This document shows positions 1 to 5,711 of a stretch of 8,442 nucleotides of DNA, piece by piece. The notes under the pieces were generated by a model. It was not told the DNA's origin. It ran no database searches and saw only the letters and a program-made list of their open reading frames with translations. Where the stretch lies: assembly GCA_035384565.1 (NCBI GenBank), contig DAOOIT010000122.1, positions 1 to 8,442 of the forward strand, read 5' to 3'. The translations under genes were made by a program, and so were the position numbers. Origin of the DNA: Planctomycetota bacterium. GTDB lineage: Bacteria > Planctomycetota > PUPC01 > DSUN01. Position 1 is the first letter of the stretch. Each line of letters starts with the position of its first letter.

Positions 1-103
1 AAGGCCGAGAATCGCCAAATCGCGGCCATCCGGCTCCCGAACTGACGAACTTGGGTTAGGGCCGGGCCTCGCCTCGCATCAGCCAGGGAGAGGCCGCAGT
101 CGC

Positions 104-110
104 AGGAGGA
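104..110 (+). promoter_or_regulatory. Ribosome binding site that fixes the start of the DUF4332 gene
   Basis: A full AGGAGGA Shine-Dalgarno sequence ends 6 nt before the ATG at 117. The in-frame GTG at 111 abuts it with no spacer, so it cannot be the start used with this site. The ATG at 117 is therefore preferred. Confidence 0.8.
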
Positions 111-116
111 GTGGCT

Positions 117-521
117 ATGGCAGACATCGTGACGATCGAAGGAATTGGGCCGGTCTACGCGGAGAAGCTCCGCGCGGTCGGCATCCAGACCGTCGAGGAG
201 CTGCTCGCCAGGGGCGCCACGCCGAAGGGCCGCGAGGAACTCGCTCAGCAGACCGGGATCGCCGGCAAGCTGATCCTCCGCTGGGTCAACATGGCGGACC
301 TCTTCCGCATCAAGGGAGTCGCCGAGGAGTATGCCGACCTGCTCGAGGCGGCTGGCGTGGACACCGTGCCCGAGCTCGCCCAGCGAAAGGCGGCGAACCT
401 CGCGCCCAAGATGGCCAAGGTCAACGAGGCGAAGAACCTGACCCGGCAGGTTCCCAGCGAAGCGCAGGTAGCCGACTGGATCGCTCAGGCCAAGGCGCTC
501 CCTCGAGTCGTGACCTACTAG
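117..521 (+). CDS. DUF4332-type tandem helix-hairpin-helix protein
   Basis: This is a 134-residue protein made of two helix-hairpin-helix-like units. The first (about residues 7-31) has the IEGIGPVYAEKL core followed by a GIQTVEELL helix. The second (about residues 65-88) has IKGVAEEYADLL followed by GVDTVPELA. The paired GIG/GV hairpins and the repeated 'AxGVxTVxELL' pattern are typical of DUF4332 proteins, which resemble the HhH modules of DNA repair and topoisomerase proteins. The family suggests non-specific DNA or nucleic-acid binding; no catalytic motif is visible. There is no signal peptide or membrane segment, so it should be cytosolic. It is followed 72 nt later by a DUF2780-like gene and then by an exported HhH protein. 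The start is set by the strong Shine-Dalgarno at 104-110. Family assignment is fairly sure; the biological role is not known. Confidence 0.88.
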   Translation: MADIVTIEGIGPVYAEKLRAVGIQTVEELLARGATPKGREELAQQTGIAGKLILRWVNMADLFRIKGVAEEYADLLEAAGVDTVPELAQRKAANLAPKMAKVNEAKNLTRQVPSEAQVADWIAQAKALPRVVTY

Positions 522-541
522 CCCCACCGGCCTCGATGCGT

Positions 542-559
542 CCGCCTCCGGGAGGGCGG
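542..559 (+). terminator. Possible weak terminator hairpin after the DUF4332 gene
   Basis: CCGCCT (542-547) pairs with GGGCGG (554-559), with one T-G wobble and a 6-nt loop. It lies 20 nt after the stop codon, and only a weak T-containing tail (TGTTCC) follows. It could be an attenuator rather than a full stop, since the next gene lies only 35 nt further on. Confidence 0.3.
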
Positions 560-593
560 TGTTCCTGCATGCCCACGCTTGGGAGCACAACTC

Positions 594-989
594 ATGGATC
601 TCATTGGGACACTGAAGTCGCAGCTCGGCGTCACCGACGATCAGGCCAAGGGGGGCTTGGGCGCGCTCCTGCGTGTGGCGCGCGAGAAGCTGGGACAGGC
701 CGAGTTCGCCAAGGTCGAGGAGCAGGTGCCCGGGGCCGGCCAGATGGCTGACGCGGCGCCCCGTGCTGAGGGCAGCGGCGGTCTGGCCGGCGCACTCGGC
801 GGCCTGGCCGGCGCGCTAGGCAGCGGCTCGGCAGGCGGGCTGGGGAAGCTGGCCGGACTGGCGGCGATCTTCTCGAAGCTTGGGCTCGACCCTGCGATGA
901 TCGGCAAGTTCGTCCAGACCATCCTGGCCGCTCTTCAGGGCAAAGGCGCCGCGGATGCGCGCGATGCGCTATCCAGCACCCTGAAGTAG
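594..989 (+). CDS. DUF2780-like (VcgC/VcgE-type) small protein of unknown function
   Basis: This 131-residue protein opens with MDLIGTLKSQLGVTDDQAKG. That amphipathic start with 'LGVxxxQAxGG' is characteristic of the DUF2780 family. Residues 22-48 continue the pattern (LLRVAREKL, then FAKVEEQVPGA). The middle (about 58-90) is a low-complexity Gly/Ala/Leu stretch that includes the 7-residue unit GGLAGAL twice in tandem, encoded by a 21-bp direct repeat from about 777. The C-terminal part (FSKLGLDPAMIGKFVQTIL) again fits the family. I see no signal peptide, catalytic motif or metal site. ATG 594 is chosen because GGGAG (581-585) sits 8 nt upstream; the in-frame TTG at 579 has no such site. It lies between two HhH genes on the same strand, but a functional link is only inferred from position. 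Confidence 0.82.
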   Translation: MDLIGTLKSQLGVTDDQAKGGLGALLRVAREKLGQAEFAKVEEQVPGAGQMADAAPRAEGSGGLAGALGGLAGALGSGSAGGLGKLAGLAAIFSKLGLDPAMIGKFVQTILAALQGKGAADARDALSSTLK

Positions 990-1076
990 CCCGGCCGTGG
1001 TAGAGGCCGCTGTTGCAGTTCCCGTGCGGGCCTGCGGTGCTCGCCTGTTTGCCACTGGGTTTCAGGAGGCCTGTGC

Positions 1077-1892
1077 ATGCGTGCTCGACTGGCGGTTCGG
1101 TCCCTGGCTGCGTGCGTCCTGGCCGCGCTGGGGCTGCTCCCTGCGCTGCCCGCGGTGGCGGCGTCGAAGGCGGCGGACAAGGGGGAGGCGACGGCCGCAA
1201 CGAAGATTGACCTCAACTCGGCCACAGAAGACGAGTTGCAGGAGTTGCCCGGCATCGGCCCCGCGATGGCCAAGCGGATCATCGAGGGCCGGCCCTACAA
1301 GAGCCTCGAGGACCTGGCGAACGCCAAGGTCCCTGCCTCAACCATCGAGAAGATCACGCCGCTCGTCACCGTCAAGGCCGTGGAACCGGAGAAGACGCCG
1401 CGCAAGAGCACCAAGGCGTCCTCCAAGGAGGCCGAGCCCTCGAAAGGCAAGGAGAAAACGGCTGCTAAGGTGGACCTCAATTCGGCCACAGAAGACGAGT
1501 TGCAGGAGCTGCCCGGCATCGGCCCCGCGATGGCCAAGCGGATTATCGAGGGCCGGCCCTACAAGAGCCTCGAGGACCTGGCGAACGCCAAGGTCCCCGC
1601 CTCAACCATCGAGAAGATCACGCCGCTCGTCACCGTGAAGGCTCCCGCAGCGACCGAGCCAGAGCCCAAGAAGTCCTCCACGAAGACCGTCAAGTCCTCG
1701 AAGGAGACCGAGGAACCCACCCAAGAGGCTGAGGCAAAGACCCCTCCGAGGAAGGGGATGGTGTGGGTGAACACCGATTCGGGCATCTACCACAAAGAGG
1801 GTAGCCGATGGTACGGCAAGACCAAGACGGGCAAGTGGATGACGGAGGAGGAGGCCGTCAAGGAGGGGCACCGCGCGGCGAAGAATGACTGA
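1077..1892 (+). CDS. Exported ComEA-like protein with two identical helix-hairpin-helix domains
   Basis: This 271-residue protein starts with a clear Sec signal peptide: Arg-rich start, hydrophobic core, and an AVA cleavage site after residue 28. Two ComEA-type HhH domains follow at residues 45-101 and 133-189. They are identical over 57 residues and contain the LNSATEDELQELPGIGPAMA core, typical of ComEA DNA-binding domains ('DLNxAxxxELxxLPGIGxxxA'). The linkers and the stretch from 190 to 226 are rich in Lys, Glu, Ser and Thr and are probably disordered. The C-terminus (about 227-268) carries a separate motif, VWVNT-SGIYH...SRWYGKTK-GKWMTEEEA. As I recall, this motif accompanies HhH domains in some environmental bacteria. 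AGGAGG at 1064-1069, 7 nt before ATG 1077, supports the start. By family it should bind double-stranded DNA outside the cytoplasm. No other competence gene is in the window, so a DNA-uptake role is uncertain. Confidence 0.9.
   Translation: MRARLAVRSLAACVLAALGLLPALPAVAASKAADKGEATAATKIDLNSATEDELQELPGIGPAMAKRIIEGRPYKSLEDLANAKVPASTIEKITPLVTVKAVEPEKTPRKSTKASSKEAEPSKGKEKTAAKVDLNSATEDELQELPGIGPAMAKRIIEGRPYKSLEDLANAKVPASTIEKITPLVTVKAPAATEPEPKKSSTKTVKSSKETEEPTQEAEAKTPPRKGMVWVNTDSGIYHKEGSRWYGKTKTGKWMTEEEAVKEGHRAAKND
1209..1378 (+). repeat. Copy 1 of a 170-bp intragenic direct repeat (HhH domain)
   Basis: This is the first copy of a 170-bp direct repeat inside the ComEA-like gene. It matches the copy at 1473-1642 at 165 of 170 positions. 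The offset is 264 bp (88 codons), so the frame is kept, and all five differences are synonymous. Confidence 0.97.
1473..1642 (+). repeat. Copy 2 of the 170-bp intragenic direct repeat (HhH domain)
   Basis: This is the second copy. Compared with copy 1 it has AAT for AAC, CTG for TTG, ATT for ATC, CCC for CCT, and GTG for GTC. The encoded 57 residues are unchanged. The linkers next to each copy do not match, so the duplication is confined to the folded domain. Confidence 0.97.
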
Positions 1893-1956
1893 GGCGATGC
1901 GCGCCTTGGCCCTCCGGTCGCCTCTCTGACCAACAGAGGGATCGTTGAGTGGAAGA

Positions 1957-1990
1957 GATTGTGGCTCTTTCGCGCGAAAGAGCCACAATC
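1957..1990. terminator. Perfect 34-bp palindrome between converging genes; probable bidirectional terminator
   Basis: The sequence from GATTGTGGCTCTTTCG through its exact reverse complement forms a 34-bp perfect palindrome with a CGCG centre. As RNA it gives about a 15-bp stem. It lies 64 nt after the ComEA-like stop and 142 nt beyond the aminotransferase stop. That position between convergent genes suits a two-way transcription stop. Neither side has a T-run (the tails read CCTCC and TTCC), so rho-independent termination is not assured and an operator role is possible. A smaller hairpin (CTCTG 1924-1928 with CAGAG 1934-1938) precedes it. Confidence 0.6.
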
Positions 1991-2132
1991 CCTCCTTGCC
2001 ATAACCCCTCGCCAACGCGTACCCCCTCAAGGGCCTTCGATGCCTGGATGCCGTGGGGGTCAGATGCCGATGACAGGATGGGGAGCGGCGCAGAGGCCCC
2101 CCACAGGCAGAGGCCCCGGCCACAAGAGACGC

Positions 2133-3407
2133 TTAGGCGAATACCTGGTCGAGGTTGCCCATCACCTTCTGGAACGCGGCCACGTAGAGGCCCATCAGCT
2201 CCAGCCCGTTGGGCGGATTGACGTCGAAGACGTAGCAATGGGAGTCCACGAAGTCGTTGGCCCGCGGGTAGTCCTCGATGCGGTAGGCGGGCGCGTCGGG
2301 CCGACAGCTCCAGGGGCAGCCATGGCCGTAGCCGATGCGCTTCTGGAAGACGTCCTGCGCGGGCACGCTGCGGCGCTGCCACTGGCCCACGGGCACGCCC
2401 TCGGCGCGCAGGGCCTCCTGGCACTTCTCGCGCATCGTGAGGGCGGAAACGTCCAGCCCCGCCGCGGCCGGGTTGAAGCCGACGACGTAGTTGTAGTAGA
2501 CGGGTTCGCACTCGGGCGGCACGTAGGGGGTCTCGATGCCGGGGATGCGCCGGAGGTGCTCGGTGAGGTAGCGGCAGTTGCGCACACGGAGGGCGTTGTT
2601 GGCATCGAGGCGCTTGAGCTGGCTGCGGACGAATGCCTGGCTGAACATGTCGCCGCGGTACATCCAGCCGAGGCCGTGGGCGTTGTACTGCTGCTCCTCG
2701 CGCTCGCGGCCCACGGTCACCCGCTCGCCGAAGTACTGGAGCTGCGCGGCGCGGTCGTGGATCGCGTCGTCGTTGGTGGTGAACAGGCCGCCCTGGCAGC
2801 CGCTGCTCAGGGTCTTCGAGGCCTGGGTGCTGTAGCCGGCGGCGTCGCCCATCGAGCCGCACAGGCGGCCCTTGTAGCGCGCGCCGTGGGCCTGCGCCAC
2901 GTCCTCGATCACCCCCAGGCCGTGCTTCCTCGCGATGGCCAGGATCGGGTCCATGTCGGCCGGCATGCCGTGGATGTGCACGGGCATGATCGCGCGCGTG
3001 CGCTCGGTGATGGCCGCCTCGATCCGGGCGGGGTCCAGGCAGTAGGTGCGGGGATCAATGTCCACGAACACGGGGATGGCGTTGTGGTGGAGCACGGCGG
3101 CGGCGGAGGCCCAGAAGGTGAAGGCGGGCACGATCACCTCGTCGCCCGCCTCGATGCCCAGGCCGCCCACGCACAGGTGGAGGGCGGCGGTGCCGCTGTT
3201 GACGGGAATGCAGTGTTTCACGCCCATGTACGCCGCCCACTCCTGGGCGAGGCCGGCGGATTGCGCCCACTGCTGGTCGGTGATCCTGGGCGAGTCGAAC
3301 ACGGCCATCACAGCCTGGCGATCGGCCTCGGTGACCTCGGGCCACGGCTTGATGAAGCCTTCGGGCACAGTGCGTTTGCCGCCGCGCAGTGCGAGTGGCT
3401 CGGCCAT
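2133..3407 (-). CDS. DegT/DnrJ/EryC1/StrS family PLP-dependent aminotransferase
   Basis: This 424-residue protein is a fold-type I PLP enzyme of the sugar aminotransferase family, which usually moves an amino group from glutamate or glutamine to a keto-sugar. Landmarks in order are: an N-terminal LALRGGKRTVPE...WPEVTEAD stretch; SGTAALHL (71-78), which binds the cofactor phosphate; FTFWASAAAV (97-105); EDVAQAHGA (168-176), with Asp169 for the pyridine nitrogen; and ASKTLSSGCQGG (197-207), where Lys198 should form the Schiff base. The usual GEGG after the lysine reads GCQGG here, a small variation. The length suits the family. AAGGAG (3415-3420) lies 7 nt from the ATG at 3407. No sugar-nucleotide pathway gene is adjacent, so the substrate cannot be named. 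It stands alone, convergent with the ComEA-like gene and divergent from the exported protein at 3870. Confidence 0.93.
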   Translation of the reverse strand: MAEPLALRGGKRTVPEGFIKPWPEVTEADRQAVMAVFDSPRITDQQWAQSAGLAQEWAAYMGVKHCIPVNSGTAALHLCVGGLGIEAGDEVIVPAFTFWASAAAVLHHNAIPVFVDIDPRTYCLDPARIEAAITERTRAIMPVHIHGMPADMDPILAIARKHGLGVIEDVAQAHGARYKGRLCGSMGDAAGYSTQASKTLSSGCQGGLFTTNDDAIHDRAAQLQYFGERVTVGREREEQQYNAHGLGWMYRGDMFSQAFVRSQLKRLDANNALRVRNCRYLTEHLRRIPGIETPYVPPECEPVYYNYVVGFNPAAAGLDVSALTMREKCQEALRAEGVPVGQWQRRSVPAQDVFQKRIGYGHGCPWSCRPDAPAYRIEDYPRANDFVDSHCYVFDVNPPNGLELMGLYVAAFQKVMGNLDQVFA

Positions 3408-3869
3408 GCATGCGCTCCTTTACTCTTGGCCTGAGATGGACTCCGCCTTGTGGCGTCCGCATTGTTGTAGCATGCCGCCCCGTGCCGCGCCAGTGGGGGA
3501 ACGGGCCAGGGGTGCGGGCCATTTCCACAGGCAATTCCTGTTGCGGATTCCCCGTAGCGGCGAGCGTCCCGCTTGTCGAACGGACGACGGTAGCCGCAAG
3601 CGGGGCGCTCGCGGCCACCTTTGCGGCGGGCCTTCCACTTCTGCCGGCCTGGAGACCTGCTTTACAGTATCGGAAACTGCCTACGATTCCGGCCCGCACC
3701 CGATTCGGAAGATTTGCTTGCGCGCTGAGGCATCCTGCGCTAAGCTAAGGCGTCGGGGGAGGCGAGGGAAGACCAGCAGATTGTCCGGCGGAATCGGGCC
3801 TGGCCGCCGCCGCGCGCCAGAGGTGCGTGTGAACGAGGGCTTCGGGCGTCTTCAGGAAAGGAGCATGGC
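3408..3869. other. 462-nt divergent intergenic region with no credible gene
   Basis: This stretch separates the divergent aminotransferase and exported-protein genes and should hold both promoters. I see no convincing coding region; the open frames have no ribosome site and no recognisable sequence. A weak candidate promoter for the plus strand is TTTACA (3661-3666) with TACGAT (3682-3687), but its 15-nt spacer is short. The main structure is the inverted repeat at 3560-3612. A small ACAGG/CCTGT hairpin lies at 3527-3541. Confidence 0.6.
3560..3612. repeat. 16-bp inverted repeat in the divergent promoter region
   Basis: GCGAGCGTCCCGCTTG (3560-3575) is the reverse complement of CAAGCGGGGCGCTCGC (3597-3612) except for one T-G wobble. 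The loop is 21 nt and contains part of a further small pairing (GTCG with CGAC). It is not followed by a T-run on either strand. It could be an operator or a transcribed leader structure. Confidence 0.8.
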
Positions 3870-4601
3870 ATGAACGTGTGGAGGCCGCTGTGTCGGGCGA
3901 TGGCGTGTCTGGTCGTGCCCCTGGCGCTCCTGGGATCCCAGGGGTGCTCCAAACGGTTGATCGGGGCCGCCGGCCTCGGGGAGGCCACCGCGAACTACTG
4001 GGCGGACCGCGGCACGGACCTGCTCGACATCGTGGACGTGGGGATCACATTCTCCGAGACCGCGCGGTTCGCGGTCTATGCCGATGAGTTGTCGTTGCTG
4101 CCCCTGGGGTACGGGGTGGTGGACGGCTACGCGTTCGGCATCGGCGGGGGCAATATCGGCTGGATGTGCTTCTCGTCGTGCAGCGCCGGCGTGCTCGGCT
4201 GGGGCTACGAGGGCCTGGGCTTCGGCGACTACGACAACCAGGGCGCACCCGCCGGGAACGCGCAAGGGGTCGGCATCGGCGGCCTGGTCACCGGGCCTCC
4301 GGGCAGGCCCGGCTGGCTCTTCTCGTCCGTCCATCAGCTCCATCTGACCTGGGTCGGCGCCTACGCCAATGCCAACTGGGTGCAGGCGATTGACCTGGCG
4401 CTCGGCATCGTGGGGATTGACATCTGCGGCGACGACGGGTACCGCTACGGCCTCTGGCCGTGGGAGGCCGGCTTCGAGCCGTCGGCCTACGCGGCGGAAG
4501 TGCAGAAGCAGATCGCCGGGCCGCCCAGCCAGACGGCTCCGACCTATGGCAGCATGTGCCTGGGCCGGTCGTTGAGCCCTTCGCCGGGCCCGGCGAAGTG
4601 A
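3870..4601 (+). CDS. Exported or lipid-anchored protein of unknown family
   Basis: This 243-residue protein has a hydrophobic N-terminal export signal (about residues 10-22) ending in LLGSQGC. Cys26 could be a lipid attachment site, although SQG before the Cys is not a textbook lipobox. The mature part begins with ATANYWADRGTDLLDIVDVGIT (about 40-60), which looks like the conserved core of a family I recall only as uncharacterised. Residues 80-145 are rich in Gly and aromatic residues (YGVVDGYAFGIGGGNIGW, then GWGYEGLGFGDYDNQG), and several hydrophobic segments suggest beta strands. Cys100, Cys104, Cys186 and Cys230 could form disulfides. No catalytic motif is recognisable. AAAGGAG (3857-3863), 6 nt upstream, supports the ATG at 3870. 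The last codons lie within a perfect 20-bp palindrome. An envelope location is likely; the function is unknown. Confidence 0.8.
   Translation: MNVWRPLCRAMACLVVPLALLGSQGCSKRLIGAAGLGEATANYWADRGTDLLDIVDVGITFSETARFAVYADELSLLPLGYGVVDGYAFGIGGGNIGWMCFSSCSAGVLGWGYEGLGFGDYDNQGAPAGNAQGVGIGGLVTGPPGRPGWLFSSVHQLHLTWVGAYANANWVQAIDLALGIVGIDICGDDGYRYGLWPWEAGFEPSAYAAEVQKQIAGPPSQTAPTYGSMCLGRSLSPSPGPAK
4579..4598. repeat. Perfect 20-bp palindrome at the end of the exported-protein gene
   Basis: CTTCGCCGGG followed by its exact reverse complement ends one base before the TGA stop at 4599-4601. It encodes the last Pro-Ser-Pro-Gly-Pro-Ala-Lys region. A further 12-bp palindrome (GGCCGC/GCGGCC, 4615-4626) follows. 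They may help end or protect the transcript. Confidence 0.85.
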
Positions 4602-4667
4602 GCGCCTGGGCACGGGCCGCGCGGCCTTCGCTCCGCGAGGCGGCTGGCGGCACCGGGCGGTGAACAC

Positions 4668-4699
4668 ACGGGGGCCGTCGCCTGCGCGATGGCCCCCGT
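4668..4699. terminator. Strong hairpin between converging genes; probable bidirectional terminator
   Basis: ACGGGGGCC (4668-4676) pairs perfectly with GGCCCCCGT (4691-4699). The stem continues through a G-T wobble and TCGC/GCGA to a CTGC tetraloop, about 14 bp in all. It lies 66 nt after the exported-protein stop and 48 nt beyond the TIM-barrel gene stop, the expected place for a shared terminator. No T-run follows on either strand. Confidence 0.65.
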
Positions 4700-4747
4700 C
4701 ATGTTGAGCCGCTGTGCGGGAAGCCGCGGGCCACGGTCCGCAGGCGA

Positions 4748-5650
4748 TCAGGCCAGCGCTTCCTTGCAGAACTGCACGCACTTGCCCACTTCGGTGACCG
4801 GGTCCGAGTCCTTCGGCACCGCGTACTCCAGCTCGATGTCGGCGGGGAAGGTCCACTTCTCCTTGCGCATGAGCTGGAGGATCTCCTTCAGCGGGGTCTC
4901 GCCCTGGCCCCACGGCAGGTTGCCGCCGGCCGCGGTGCGGTCCTTCAGGTGCAGGCTGACCATGCGGTCGTGGTACTTCTCGATCACGGGGATCGGCGAC
5001 TTCTTCGCGCCGGCCACGTAGTGTCCCACGTCGAAGTTGAAGCCGATGTACTGGCCGTGCTCGAGGATCGGGTCGTTCTTGTCCATCACCGGCAGGTTGC
5101 CGGTGTGGTTGTGGAAGGCGACCCAGATCTTGTGCTTGTCGGCGAAGGGGGCGAGGCGCTTGGCCAGGGGCTCGGAACGCTCGGTGGTGATGCCGATGCA
5201 GCCGAGGGCCTTGGCCACCAGGAAGGCGAACTCGATCTGCTCGTCCGACTGGCCGAAGCCCATCTTGTGGATGTGGATGTTCACGCCGGCGTCGTTGTAC
5301 ATCTTGCGCAGCTCGGCGCACCTGGCCAGTTGCGCCTCGCGGGCGGCGTCGGCCGACAGGCCGGCCTTGAGTCCCGCGCGCATGTAGCCCTCGATGGGGC
5401 CGCCCATCAGCTCCACCTCGCTGAGGCCGTTCTTGAGGAGGGCCTGAAGGGTCTGCTCGGCGGTGTTCACGTTGGTGCCGCGGTAGCTGTAGGTGATGAC
5501 GCCGATGCGCACGCCGTGGAAGACGGAGTTGGGCTTGGCCGCGGCCGCCTCGGCCGCCAGCCCGCGGTTCGCCCACAGGGCGCCGGCCCCCAGGGCCGCC
5601 GCGCCGCCGAGAAAGCCGCGTCGGGTCAATGCGTTGTTCTCTTCTGTCAC
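4748..5650 (-). CDS. Tat-exported sugar phosphate isomerase/epimerase-like TIM-barrel protein
   Basis: This 300-residue protein belongs to the xylose isomerase-like TIM-barrel (AP endonuclease family 2) superfamily. The N-terminus carries a twin-arginine signal, TRRGFLGGAAALGAG (residues 9-23), so it should be exported folded, probably with a bound metal. Barrel strands show as GVRIGVITYSY (47-56), VELMGG (79-84), VNIHIHKMG (123-131), IGITTERSE (152-160), IWVAFHNH (175-182), FNFDVGHY (204-211), VSLHLKD (231-237) and DIELEY (271-276). Likely metal ligands are Glu157, Asp207, His234 and Glu273 or Glu275, matching the Glu-Asp-His-Glu set of the family, with His180, His182 and His210 nearby. The substrate is probably a sugar or polyol but is not determinable here. 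The GTG at 5650 is preferred over the GTG at 5683 because AAAGGAG lies 7 nt upstream. It is 61 nt downstream of the Rid-like gene and probably in one operon with it. Confidence 0.9.
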   Translation of the reverse strand: MTEENNALTRRGFLGGAAALGAGALWANRGLAAEAAAAKPNSVFHGVRIGVITYSYRGTNVNTAEQTLQALLKNGLSEVELMGGPIEGYMRAGLKAGLSADAAREAQLARCAELRKMYNDAGVNIHIHKMGFGQSDEQIEFAFLVAKALGCIGITTERSEPLAKRLAPFADKHKIWVAFHNHTGNLPVMDKNDPILEHGQYIGFNFDVGHYVAGAKKSPIPVIEKYHDRMVSLHLKDRTAAGGNLPWGQGETPLKEILQLMRKEKWTFPADIELEYAVPKDSDPVTEVGKCVQFCKEALA

Positions 5651-5657
5651 GCTCGTT

Positions 5658-5664
5658 CTCCTTT
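5658..5664 (-). promoter_or_regulatory. Ribosome binding site that fixes a GTG start for the TIM-barrel gene
   Basis: On the minus strand AAAGGAG is followed by 7 nt and then GTG (5650). This start puts the twin-arginine motif at residues 10-11, a normal distance for a Tat signal. The longer reading from GTG 5683 would translate straight through this site. Confidence 0.75.
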
Positions 5665-5711
5665 CTGGCTGGTTCCGCCGCACGCCGGGAGTCGCGGGAG
5701 TTGCGGGACGC

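Noticed and set aside
1..45. Possible C-terminal tail of an upstream plus-strand gene (14 codons then TGA)
   Set aside because: Too short to judge; two other frames are also open at the window edge.
1209..1642. Direct repeats as a CRISPR array or mobile element
   Set aside because: There are only two copies of 170 bp, in frame and inside one gene, and they encode a known protein domain.
1959..3434. A 491-codon plus-strand open frame opposite the aminotransferase
   Set aside because: It is the antisense shadow of a well-supported PLP enzyme, with low-complexity GC-driven composition and no ribosome site or motif.
5651..5683. Upstream GTG start for the TIM-barrel protein
   Set aside because: The extension would be translated across a strong AAAGGAG ribosome site. 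The GTG at 5650 has correct spacing and gives a normal Tat signal.
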